From NCBI GenBank assembly GCA_965199905.1, contig OZ241366.1:806001-870000 (forward strand): a stretch of DNA of 64,000 nucleotides, given 5' to 3'. This DNA is from Ilyomonas sp965199905. GTDB lineage: Bacteria; Bacteroidota; Bacteroidia; Chitinophagales; Chitinophagaceae. Both the position numbers and the translations under genes were made by a program. Of this stretch, positions 8,169-15,814 are shown piece after piece; position 1 is the first letter of the stretch, and each line of letters opens with the position of its first letter. The notes below the pieces were generated by a model. That model saw only the letters and a program-made list of their open reading frames with translations. It was not told where the DNA came from and ran no database searches.

Positions 8169-8300
8169 ACACAACGAACCCGGCTTTCTGCTGTGCTGGC
8201 AATAGCATTCCGTCAGCCAAATAACTTACTAAAGATAATTAGAATTACAAATGTTGAATGAGATTCGTCAGCCAGCATAGCAGAAAACTCTTTGTTGTGT
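8169..8300 (-). repeat. attC-like site 11 (about 130-base class)
   Basis: Cores are ACACAAC and GTTGTGT. The arms are CGGCTTTCTGCTGTGCTGGC against GCCAGCATAGCAGAAAACTC, nearly the same as site 10. Confidence 0.85.
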
Positions 8301-8316
8301 GCCGTACTTTTTTTTG

Positions 8317-8874
8317 TCATATCGTCTGTAATTGTCTGTATATGTTATATACTTTGTCAATCCAGTCTAAGCCACGAACTCTAAGTTCGTAAGTCCATAA
8401 ATATTCTTGTTTCTCTGTCCAATGTTCTTCGTTTGTGTCTATCCAAAGTCCATTTTTAAGCTCGTTATCATAGATATAAAAGGTGTCGCCGTCAAACTCA
8501 ATTATTTTGTCGTAATTGTCAACGCAAAATGTTGTGTCTACAAGAAGCAAACAAGTGTCTTGATACTTGTGTGTTGTAAAAAATTGTTTTTGTCCGCTTA
8601 ATGAACTTTGCAATGCTTTAAAAACAGTTGTCAGTTTGGCTTTGTCACGATACGGAAACGATACACTAAAATATGTCTGATTTAAAGTTTCACAGTTCCG
8701 AACATTTGTCCAAATCTCATCGGTTTTGTCAATAGAAAGAACGTCTGTTTCTGTGATTGGTTGTCCCGAAACATCTGTCAAAAAGGTAAGCAAGTCAGGA
8801 AGTCTTCGTTTGCGGTCTTCCTGCTTTCTTAAATACTTTATTCTGTCTTGTCTACTGCTATTAGGTGTCTGCAT
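8317..8874 (-). CDS. Hypothetical soluble protein, cassette cargo
   Basis: The product is 185 residues from the ATG at 8874 (MQTPNSSRQD); the longer frame to 8916 would start inside attC12. The start lies 9 bases from the core, too close for an ordinary ribosome site outside the core, so the core itself may supply the leader. The N-terminus is basic (KYLRKQEDRKRRLPDLLTFL); the rest is rich in Asp, Tyr and Trp (DGDTFYIYDNELKNGLWID) without signal peptide or membrane segment. I do not recognise it. The acidic, aromatic make-up is like many immunity proteins, but this is only an impression. TGTC bias is strong. Confidence 0.6.
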   Translation of the reverse strand: MQTPNSSRQDRIKYLRKQEDRKRRLPDLLTFLTDVSGQPITETDVLSIDKTDEIWTNVRNCETLNQTYFSVSFPYRDKAKLTTVFKALQSSLSGQKQFFTTHKYQDTCLLLVDTTFCVDNYDKIIEFDGDTFYIYDNELKNGLWIDTNEEHWTEKQEYLWTYELRVRGLDWIDKVYNIYRQLQTI

Positions 8875-8882
8875 AATATGGC

Positions 8883-9014
8883 ACACAACGGCTTCGGCTT
8901 TCTGCTGTGCTGGCATTCTTGTTCATCAGCCGAATACCGAATGGAAGATAAATAGAATTCCTGATGTTGAAGTGCGATACGTCAGCCAGCATAGCAGAAA
9001 ACCTTTTGTTGTGC
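8883..9014 (-). repeat. attC-like site 12 (about 130-base class)
   Basis: Cores are ACACAAC and GTTGTGC. The arms are CGGCTTTCTGCTGTGCTGGC against GCCAGCATAGCAGAAAACC, the same set as sites 10 and 11. Confidence 0.85.
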
Positions 9015-9028
9015 GTTCGCTTTAAGTC

Positions 9029-9490
9029 TCAATAAAGATTGATTTTTATTTCGTCTTTGTCTACTGAAATTAAAACAAAATCAGCTTGGTTTTCGGGTGT
9101 CAACACGACAGGTTTATTGAGAACTTTAGAAAGATTGTGCATGTAAGTCATTAATTTATTATGGTCTTCTATTGTATTGATTTCGTCTGGAGTTATGTCA
9201 TTTTCTATTTCTTCGTCTGTAAAAAAATGAGCGTTAACTTGAAGGCTGTCAATGTAAACAGTTGCAGTAGAACAATTTTCTTGAGTCCCATTCCAATAGT
9301 CAAATACTTTAGTTAAGTCAACCTTTTCTTCTTTTACTTCTGTGTCATAAATATGAAATGATATCTTATAGTTTTCGTTTACAAAGTCTGCCCAAATCTG
9401 CCAATCTTCTTTTGTCGTGTTATGAATGTAAATGTCACGCCATGAACCGTCCCAATAATATATTTTATCTTTAAGTACTTGCCAATCCAT
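9029..9490 (-). CDS. Hypothetical acidic protein, cassette cargo
   Basis: The product is 153 residues from the ATG at 9490 (MDWQVLKDKIYYWDGSWRDI). Longer frames would begin inside attC13. The sequence alternates beta-like strands and acidic helices, with tryptophans in the first third and TDEEIENDITPDEINTIEDH in the middle. It has no signal peptide. The layout (short, acidic, DWxxxW start) resembles small immunity-like proteins of accessory DNA, but I cannot name a family. The stop is about 15 bases from the attC12 core and the start 41 bases from attC13. TGTC bias is clear. Confidence 0.6.
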   Translation of the reverse strand: MDWQVLKDKIYYWDGSWRDIYIHNTTKEDWQIWADFVNENYKISFHIYDTEVKEEKVDLTKVFDYWNGTQENCSTATVYIDSLQVNAHFFTDEEIENDITPDEINTIEDHNKLMTYMHNLSKVLNKPVVLTPENQADFVLISVDKDEIKINLY

Positions 9491-9530
9491 AGTCAAAGAT
9501 TGAGGTCTGTCTAAAGTGACGCACAACGGT

Positions 9531-9655
9531 CGGGCTTGGCGAAGAACTGGCATTTGAAATTCGTCAAGCTGAATTATAGAACTAAAGATAGTTAGAATTA
9601 CAGATGTGCAGCACATGCTCGTCAGCCAGTTTTTTCGCCAAACCCTTTGTTGTGC
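9531..9655 (-). repeat. attC-like site 13 (about 125-base class)
   Basis: Cores are GCACAAC and GTTGTGC. The arms are GGGCTTGGCGAAGAACTGGC (about 9541-9560) against GCCAGTTTTTTCGCCAAACCC (about 9624-9644). It closes the first cassette next to the recombinase. Confidence 0.85.
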
Positions 9656-9687
9656 GTTCGCTTTTTGTCAACCGACGAAAAGCTAAT

Positions 9688-10251
9688 CTAAAATCTCACC
9701 TTATCTCTGTCACAATAATATGTCGCAACACCAACAAGACAAGTACCCGCATTATAATGTCCATTTACAATCGGCGAATAAGTAGTGTCGCCACTTTCAG
9801 ATATTTGTTTTGTCGCAACTGGTAAACCGTCGCCGTACCGAATTTTATAAACTTTGTCTGCCTTGCTACATTTAGGGCAAAGCATTTGTCCTAAAAAGTT
9901 TTTCTTTCTCAATGCTGGAATGTAAAAAGTCATTTCAGGTGTGTCGCTGTCAAAAGTCTTAACTGAACTAATAAGCATTGTGTCAACGGCAACGCCAGAA
10001 ACAAAAAAGTCAAAAGATTTCTCTTTGTCTGGTGTGAATGTTACTTCAAAATTTCCGTGTCTGTCCGTAAATGTATGAGCCACAACTTCATTATCCGCTT
10101 TCACGATAACCGCTATTCCTTCAACATATGCAGAAGTGTCTTTTGGATTTCTTTTTAAATGTCCTGTAATGTGAACAGGATTTGTCAAAAGTCTGAACCC
10201 TAAAAGAAGTGTCGCACCAAAAATCGTCGATATGTAAATTAGTAAACGCAA
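9688..10251 (-). CDS. Membrane-anchored protein with regulatory-like beta domain, first cassette
   Basis: I place the start at the TTG at 10251 (187 residues), because the ATG at 10299 lies upstream of the attI-like core and within the predicted array promoter. A GTG at 10272, inside the core, is another option. After one N-terminal membrane segment (LLIYISTIFGATLLLGFRLL) comes a carboxypeptidase-regulatory-like beta domain (VHITGHLKR ... HTFTDRHGNFEVTFTPD), then a C-terminal part with CPKCSKADK and a late YNAGTCLVGVATYYCD. The domain call is by eye. It would be the best-expressed cassette if the promoter at 10277-10308 works. Confidence 0.6.
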   Translation of the reverse strand: MRLLIYISTIFGATLLLGFRLLTNPVHITGHLKRNPKDTSAYVEGIAVIVKADNEVVAHTFTDRHGNFEVTFTPDKEKSFDFFVSGVAVDTMLISSVKTFDSDTPEMTFYIPALRKKNFLGQMLCPKCSKADKVYKIRYGDGLPVATKQISESGDTTYSPIVNGHYNAGTCLVGVATYYCDRDKVRF

Positions 10252-10260
10252 TGTCTGTTT

Positions 10261-10285
10261 AAAGTGACGCACAACACAAAGATTA
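10261..10285 (-). other. attI-like half-site
   Basis: On the minus strand the sequence is a lone core GTTGTGCGTCACTTTA at 10275-10260, preceded by unique DNA and not by a palindrome. The same 14 bases after GTT begin cassette 2 at 9537. This is what the primary insertion site of an integron should look like: one core, cassette on one side, recombinase on the other. Confidence 0.65.
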
Positions 10286-10308
10286 TACGAACCATCCAAT
10301 TCTTCAAA
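10277..10308 (-). promoter_or_regulatory. Candidate cassette promoter (Pc-like)
   Basis: The minus strand reads TTTG (10308-10305), 19 bases, then TAATCTTTG (10285-10277). The Bacteroidota vegetative promoter is TTTG, 19-20 bases, TAnnTTTG; here the second box has one extra base. The predicted start would fall at about 10270, on the core, so transcripts would run straight into the cassettes. Confidence 0.5.
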
Positions 10309-10383
10309 TATTTCTAATCATATTGAATATCAACACCTTTTTATTCGCCTTTTTGTATTGTTCCGGTTCGTCAATGCACAAAT

Positions 10384-11481
10384 TCACCAATTGGCTTCAT
10401 CTTTCCACAGGTCGTCAAGTGGACTCACTATCGTCACCAGTTTATCTTTCCGCACGTGCAGGTAGCGCTCTGTGGTACGAATATCAAAATGCCCTAAAAG
10501 GTCTTTTATATACCGAATGTCAATACCTTTTTCCAGCAAGTGAGTGGCAAAGCTGTGACGCAGGCTGTGAAAGCCAATGTTTTTACCGATGCCTGCTTTC
10601 GCTTTTGCCATCCCAAACACCTTCTGCGCGCTTCGTACTCCATAACATTGTCCTGCTTCCTCACCTTCAAAAAGGTACACCTTTGGTTTTGGAACCGTTC
10701 CTCTGTAATATTGTTCCAGTATATCCAACAGGATAGGGCTTAATCCCACATAGCGGTCCTTCTTACCCTTACTGTTTTCTATCAGCAGTTGCATGCGCCC
10801 GCGGTCTATGTGTGCAAGCTTAATTTTTACCACTTCACTCACCCGCAATCCGGCACTGTAAGCCGTAAATAAAACAGCTTTATGCTTCTTAAAGGTCAGC
10901 GCCGAAAACAGCCTTCTCAATTCCACTTCACCCAACACCTTTGGCAAGATCATCCGCTTCTTCGGGCGCGGTATGTCCCAATAAAACTTTTCACCTTTCA
11001 GCACCACCTCAAAATAAAATTTTATCGCATTCAGGCGGCTGTGTATCGTATTTTCGGTAAGCTTTTGCACTGTATGACACCAAACAAAATAATCACGCAG
11101 CCGTTCCCGGCTAAGGCTGTTCACGGGCACTTTACCTAATATTTGCAACAATTGAACGAACTCGTTTCGATAGGTAATAATAGTGCTGCGGCTATAGCTT
11201 TTGAGTTGTAGTTCCCTGACAAAAAAGTGCAAAGCGTTTTCATTTTCCGCGCATAGCTTTTGCGAAATTTCCGCACTAACTGTTTTTATTTCCATCTTAA
11301 AGCGTTGCCGGTATATATCTGTATCAGGAACATACCAGCACTTCATAGTTTGACTCCAGCAAGAACCAGGTAAAGTTTTTATACGGTCAATCAATACTTT
11401 ATCATAATCAAACATAATCTTGATAACCGCTTTGTCTCTATGCTTCGCCGGACAGAAATTTATTTGAGGCAGTTTGCTCAT
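10384..11481 (-). CDS. Tyrosine recombinase, candidate array integrase
   Basis: The product is 365 residues. An extra N-terminal part (residues 1-75, with KTLPGSCWSQTMKCWYVP, loosely HARP-like) precedes a SAM-like core-binding domain (about 80-165) and a catalytic domain (about 180-345). The active-site set is complete: Arg213 (AGLRVSE), Lys near 238-241, His305 and Arg308 (FHSLRHSFATHL), His331 (LLGHFDIRTTERY) and nucleophile Tyr340. Only about 65 residues separate the lysine region from HxxR, so the insertion typical of IntI proteins is missing and the enzyme is XerC/D-like. It lies 109 bases from the attI-like core, transcribed toward the array, opposite to classical class 1 integrons. Other roles, such as an unrelated element integrase, remain possible. 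Confidence 0.85.
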   Translation of the reverse strand: MSKLPQINFCPAKHRDKAVIKIMFDYDKVLIDRIKTLPGSCWSQTMKCWYVPDTDIYRQRFKMEIKTVSAEISQKLCAENENALHFFVRELQLKSYSRSTIITYRNEFVQLLQILGKVPVNSLSRERLRDYFVWCHTVQKLTENTIHSRLNAIKFYFEVVLKGEKFYWDIPRPKKRMILPKVLGEVELRRLFSALTFKKHKAVLFTAYSAGLRVSEVVKIKLAHIDRGRMQLLIENSKGKKDRYVGLSPILLDILEQYYRGTVPKPKVYLFEGEEAGQCYGVRSAQKVFGMAKAKAGIGKNIGFHSLRHSFATHLLEKGIDIRYIKDLLGHFDIRTTERYLHVRKDKLVTIVSPLDDLWKDEANW

Positions 11482-11538
11482 CCGTTATTATTTGAAAGCT
11501 AATTTACGATTGTATGCAAGCATTCGTAAGTTTTTTCC

Positions 11539-11674
11539 CGCAATGTCTCCACCTTGGGACATTGCGTGCTACTCTTATAGTGTCTTGCCAAAAGAAGATA
11601 CGATTTGCCCCAACTATTATTTTCAACACGATGAGGGTGTAATACCGCAATGTCCCGAGGCGGAGACATTGCGG
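11539..11674. repeat. REPIN-like pair of inverted hairpins
   Basis: Two palindromes with the same stem face each other: CGCAATGTC-loop-GACATTGCG at 11539-11566 and CCGCAATGTC-loop-GACATTGCGG at 11645-11674. The second is the reverse complement of the first with two changes. They flank 78 unique bases. Such doublets are typical of REP elements mobilised by Y1 transposases. The element ends exactly where the IS110 remnant begins. Confidence 0.6.
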
Positions 11675-11675
11675 A

Positions 11676-12161
11676 GAAGAAAGAAAAGAAATTCTGGATG
11701 TAATCAGCCAGGATGAAGAGGTTAAAGAAAAGATAGACAACGTGTGCACGATACCTGGCGTTGGTTTACAAACTGCCGTTACGGTAGTCGCAGAGACGGC
11801 TGGTTTTTACCTGATCCGTAACAGCCGGCAACTGGTCAGTTATGCAGGGCTTGATGTGGTACAAAAGCAATCCGGTATATCGGTGAGAGGAAGATCACAC
11901 ATATCAAAATGTGGCAATCCGCATCTGCGGCAGTGTTTGTACTTCCCCTCCTTTACAGCTGTAAAATATAACGTGCCCCTGCAAAATCTGTATCATCGCA
12001 TAATGGACAAGGGTACTATCAAAATGAAAGGATATGTGGCAGTCCAACGGAAACTACTGGTGCTGATCTACACACTCTGGAAGAAGAATGAAGCGTATCA
12101 AACATCCCTAACATATTTAGAGCAGCCACAAAGTGAAGCTGCCCTAACCGAGATGGATTAA
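11676..12161 (+). pseudogene. IS110-family transposase, C-terminal remnant
   Basis: The open frame from 11676 gives the C-terminal domain (Transposase_20) of an IS110-family enzyme: a CTIPGVGLQTAVTVVAE helix-hairpin region, then VSYAGLDVVQKQSGISVRG, ISKCGNPHLRQCLYFPSF with the conserved serine position, and a late VAVQRKLLVLIYTLWKK. The N-terminal DEDD RuvC-like domain (about 170 residues) is gone; in its place is the hairpin pair at 11539-11674. No terminal structure of an intact IS is seen. The remnant is 48 bases long beyond the annotated methionine because the frame stays open upstream. It marks a scarred insertion spot behind the recombinase gene. Confidence 0.8.
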
Positions 12162-12319
12162 TCCGCTCTTTGTTTTTCCTTACTAACAAAAGTAAAAAAA
12201 ATTATTTGGCCGCTATCACAGAATCTGCGACGAAGAAAAGACCAAATGAGCGAATAAATAATTTGCCCATATTTAGAAAAGCATTATTTTTAGCTTTCCG
12301 AATTGAAACTCAACAGCTT

Positions 12320-13855
12320 ATGAAACCACTCTTTACTTTATTGTTTTTGTGTATCTCTTATTTCTCTTTTTCACAGTGTCTTTCTACCGATCCAAACGTA
12401 TATGGAGGTATTGACTTTACAAATACTCAATTTACAATTGAAAAATATGTAAATCCGGTAACTGGTAGTTCAGAAATACCTTACTTAAAGGACAATAATA
12501 ATGACGGCATACCCGAGATCAATCCTAATATGAAAGACGTCAGGTACCCAAGAACTCCAGTAGATGAAACCTGCAATCCCACTACTTATGACAGCACTTA
12601 AATTCCTGCTACTATCACATATGAAGTTTATTACCCCAAAACGCGGGTTAGCAGCGGAGCCGATGTAAGCGGCTGCAAGTTTCCGGCTATTATCCTATTT
12701 CATGGGGGCGGGGGTGATGCCAGTAATTTAGGAATTATAGCACAGGAATTTGCGAAGCGCGGTTATGTAGCTTTCGTGGTTGAGTACCGTACAGGAAGCT
12801 ATTTAGCCCCGCCTTACAATGCTAAAGACAAGAAATCTTTTCTTACTGCGCAACAGTCGCTTGCCGAGTACCGCGCTTTCCAGGATGCGCGTGGTGCAAT
12901 GCGCAGCATTATCTGGCACCAACAGCAGCGGGCAACTTATTTTTCCAATGATCCATACCAGATAGATATCAGCAAGATTTTTTTGGGCGGCAACAGTGCC
13001 GGCAGCATTATTGCTCTTCATACAGCCTATTATAATGCGGAGCAAATCAGGAACGTGTTTCCCACACCGGCAGGCTATCCGACCATTGCACAATCTTTAG
13101 GCACCATTGATATAGATTATTATTACGGCGCACCCACCATAGAATAACAGTCGAAAATGAAAGGCGTACTGAATATGTGGGGGCAAATGAGCTTTCCTGT
13201 AAAGTACAGTAATGCAGGTACACCTTTTCCGACTTTTTGGGCAGATTATGGCAATACCAACATCCCGCCTATGATTGCCTTTCATGGCAACCTGGATTCA
13301 ACCGTTCCGATTGGCCAATCAAAAATAAAATTTGCGCCTTATACTTCTCTTACTGTTCCCCGATATGGTTTAGTTAATTACCGACCTTACAACACCGAGA
13401 GTCATTCTTTATTATCTACTGTAGCTGGTCCTTACAAACTCGACCCAAGTGCTAATTCTGTTGATCTATATGGACAGGGTTCCAAAGGCATTTACGATAT
13501 TTTTTTGACGCTTGGCATCAGCAATGAAACTTATATTGATTGTGATGCTGAACATGGACTGGATAGCCCCCAGGACGTTGCAGATAATGACGGCGTTTTT
13601 AGAAGCAACTACGGTACAATATACACAACAGCAGCAGACGTGAATATTTATATCGTTCAGCGGGCAGCCACTTTTTTCCAGGCGGTACTTACTAATAAGG
13701 ATGCCTCCTTACAAACTGACTTATTTTACGACTGGGAAAATAAAAGAGTGAAATCTTACCCACCTGCTACGCTGAACGATAAGCCAACCATTTGTCCTAC
13801 CTGCAATCAGCCTTGTACTACCACACCAAATTTTGATAATCCTAACGAGGAATAA
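12320..13855 (+). pseudogene. Secreted alpha/beta-hydrolase (carboxylesterase) with two in-frame TAA codons
   Basis: From the ATG at 12320 one frame encodes a signal peptide (LFTLLFLCISYFSFSQ), an oxyanion loop HGGGGDAS, a nucleophile elbow GGNSAGS, an acidic segment, and a late DAEHGLD that fits the catalytic histidine. The frame is broken by TAA at 12599-12601 and again at 13145-13147, but never shifts, and the protein reads sensibly across both stops (...TYDST / IPATITYEVYYP... and ...GAPTIE / QSKMKGVLN...). Three separate genes are unlikely since no piece would hold a full active site. The C-terminus has CPTCNQPCTTTP. It is probably inactivated by point nonsense changes; readthrough or base-calling error are alternatives. 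Confidence 0.75.
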
Positions 13856-13899
13856 ACTGCAATCATTATTAATTACATAACCAATCAATATACATTTAT

Positions 13900-15726
13900 A
13901 TGAAATCTCTACTCTTATCTTGTTCGCTTTTACTTGCTATTGTTTTGGCACATGCCCAACGTCCCGGTACGCCTGACCCTTCTTTTGGCAATAAGGGAAT
14001 CCTGATCAACTCTTCCCCGATAGATGTCTTTGAGTATTCTTTCAAACTTGCGAAGGATGGCAGGCTGGTCGGTGGCACCTTAGGATCATATAAAGGATTT
14101 AATTATACTTTTCGGATAGATGCCTTCATGCCTGACGGATCACCCGATCTTTCCTTTGGCGAACAAGGCAGTGCTTATGTTGTCTTTCCAGGCATGAAGG
14201 AGACAACAGACTTTTCTTCTGTTACTTCCCTTGCTCTGTTACCCGATGGCAGGATACTGGCATCGGGGTATATTCAAACTTTTAGCAACCCTGATGATAT
14301 TGCTTTAGCCCGCTTTATGCCAAATGGCACCTTAGATTCCACTTTTGGAATCAATGGAACCGTAACGACAACTTTCGGCTATGCTGATGAAGGTTCAAGC
14401 AACCTGACTTTACAACCGGATGGAAAGTTCCTTATCGGAAGCAGTCTTACAAGCAAGTCTGGACAAACTATACTTTACACAGCCCGCTTTTTACCCAATG
14501 GAAGTAAGGATGTGAGCTATGGCAGCGGCGGGATTGCGTTAGGCACAGCCAATGCCACAGTTTCAAGCCTATCTCTGCAAAAGGACGGTAAAATAGTCGC
14601 CGCCGGGTATAGCTTTGTTCCCTCGCGGGACGATGAGGCTTTTCACATTGAGCGCTACAACCCCGATGGCAGCTATGATAACAGCTTCGATGAAAATGGT
14701 ATCGTTTCTACACAAGTAAATGGAAAGCCATGCGTTATCAATAGCGCAGTTTTACAGGATGACGGCAAAATTGTGGTAACCGGCAAAACAGGCGGCATAG
14801 ATGACGAGCCGCTCCTGACGGTGGCCCGCTACAATACTGATGGCAGCCTCGACAACAGCTTTGGTAAGGAAGGCATTGTAACCACACCAATGTCACAATA
14901 TGGCGGCGATGGCAAACAGGTGTTTGTAACCGGTGAAAAAGGAGACAAGATTGTGGTGGCAGGAATCAATGTCAGCTATTTTGATGCTTACGAAAATTTT
15001 GCCCTGACCGGGTATAATTCAGATGGCTCTTTAGACTCCGATTTCGGGGACGGTGGCATACAGATAACAGACCTCGGCGGGCTTGACGAAATAACAGCCG
15101 CCGCCATACAGACCGATGGAAAAATAGTTGTAACGGGTTATTATCAATCGTTAGAAACATTTGAACAGTACCGCACATTTGCCCGTTACTATGGCTATCC
15201 GCAGAAAGTGTCTTTAATTGTACGCATCAAACGCTGGTTACAAAACCACACCCTTACCTGGAAGGGTTTACCCGCAGAAGACAAGATTGCCTATTACACC
15301 GTAGAGCAAAGCAGCAACAGCAGCAGAGACTTCACGCCCGTAGCCAAAGTAAGCGGTGTAAGTAACCTGAAAGATTATAGTATTACAAATAGTCATTTAG
15401 TACCCGGTGCCAATTATTACCGCATCAAAGCCGTAAGCACTGATGGTGTAGTAAGATACAGCGAAGTGGTGAGTGCAGATAACATGGCAAATACAGCAAG
15501 CGTTTATCCCAACCCTGCCAAAAGCTATGTAACCGTTCAAGGCTTACCCACAAACGAAACCGCCAACATCAGCATAGCAGATGGCAGTGGTAATGTAAAG
15601 GCAAAAGGCGTAAGCAATGGCGCTGCACAATACCGCTCGCCGCTAAACAATTTGCTGCCCGGCACTTACTATGTAAACATCACCACTAATAGCAAAACGG
15701 AAACGGTGAAGTTTGTGAAGGAGTGA
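13900..15726 (+). CDS. Delta-60 repeat protein with T9SS sorting domain
   Basis: The product is 608 residues. After a signal peptide (LLLSCSLLLAIVLAHA) there are about seven to eight delta-60 (beta-propeller-like) repeats of roughly 50-55 residues, each with a PDGS.D.SFG motif and a second ..QPDGKIVV.G.. motif. Next comes a fibronectin-like segment (about 440-525, with DKIAYYTVEQSSNSS). The last 75 residues are a type A type IX secretion signal (VYPNPAKSYVTVQG ... LPGTYYVNITTNSKTETVKF). The protein is therefore likely secreted and attached at the surface. It lies 44 bases after the broken hydrolase, on the same strand, and may share its transcript. Confidence 0.85.
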   Translation: MKSLLLSCSLLLAIVLAHAQRPGTPDPSFGNKGILINSSPIDVFEYSFKLAKDGRLVGGTLGSYKGFNYTFRIDAFMPDGSPDLSFGEQGSAYVVFPGMKETTDFSSVTSLALLPDGRILASGYIQTFSNPDDIALARFMPNGTLDSTFGINGTVTTTFGYADEGSSNLTLQPDGKFLIGSSLTSKSGQTILYTARFLPNGSKDVSYGSGGIALGTANATVSSLSLQKDGKIVAAGYSFVPSRDDEAFHIERYNPDGSYDNSFDENGIVSTQVNGKPCVINSAVLQDDGKIVVTGKTGGIDDEPLLTVARYNTDGSLDNSFGKEGIVTTPMSQYGGDGKQVFVTGEKGDKIVVAGINVSYFDAYENFALTGYNSDGSLDSDFGDGGIQITDLGGLDEITAAAIQTDGKIVVTGYYQSLETFEQYRTFARYYGYPQKVSLIVRIKRWLQNHTLTWKGLPAEDKIAYYTVEQSSNSSRDFTPVAKVSGVSNLKDYSITNSHLVPGANYYRIKAVSTDGVVRYSEVVSADNMANTASVYPNPAKSYVTVQGLPTNETANISIADGSGNVKAKGVSNGAAQYRSPLNNLLPGTYYVNITTNSKTETVKFVKE

Positions 15727-15814
15727 TAGAATGGTGAGTGGTGAGTTAGTAATGAAAATAACGAAAAGAGGTTGCAGAAGGTTGGCAGCGTTTGAAGATG
15801 ATGGGAGGGGTAGT

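Larger units (their letters stand above)
1..10308 (-). mobile_element. Integron-like gene-cassette array
   Basis: Thirteen long imperfect palindromes (listed below as attC-like sites 1-13) alternate with short cargo units. Each palindrome starts with a core ending in AAC and ends with a core starting in GTT. All recognisable cargo genes are on the minus strand, as in integron arrays. Reading the minus strand, the order is recombinase (10384-11481), promoter-like site, lone half-core (attI-like), then cassettes 1 to 14 out to the left edge. The ten or so bases next to GTT and AAC match as inverted repeats across each cassette, although the two ends of one palindrome often do not match. That is the expected product of insertion of circular cassettes by recombination at the core. 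The left boundary of the array is outside the window. Confidence 0.85.

Noticed and set aside
449..9655. Repeat array read as CRISPR
   Set aside because: The repeats are 125-200 bases and palindromic, the spacing ranges from about 140 to 1430 bases, and the units carry genes. No cas gene is present.
449..9655. Palindromes read as MITEs or transposon ends
   Set aside because: No target-site duplications are seen, the ends match across the cassettes instead of within each repeat, and a recombinase sits at one end.
10384..11481. Recombinase named IntI
   Set aside because: The IntI-specific insertion between the catalytic lysine and H-x-x-R is missing, so only a XerC/D-like name is justified.
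12320..13855. Three separate genes for the hydrolase region
   Set aside because: All parts lie in one frame and only together make a normal signal peptide, active site and C-terminus.
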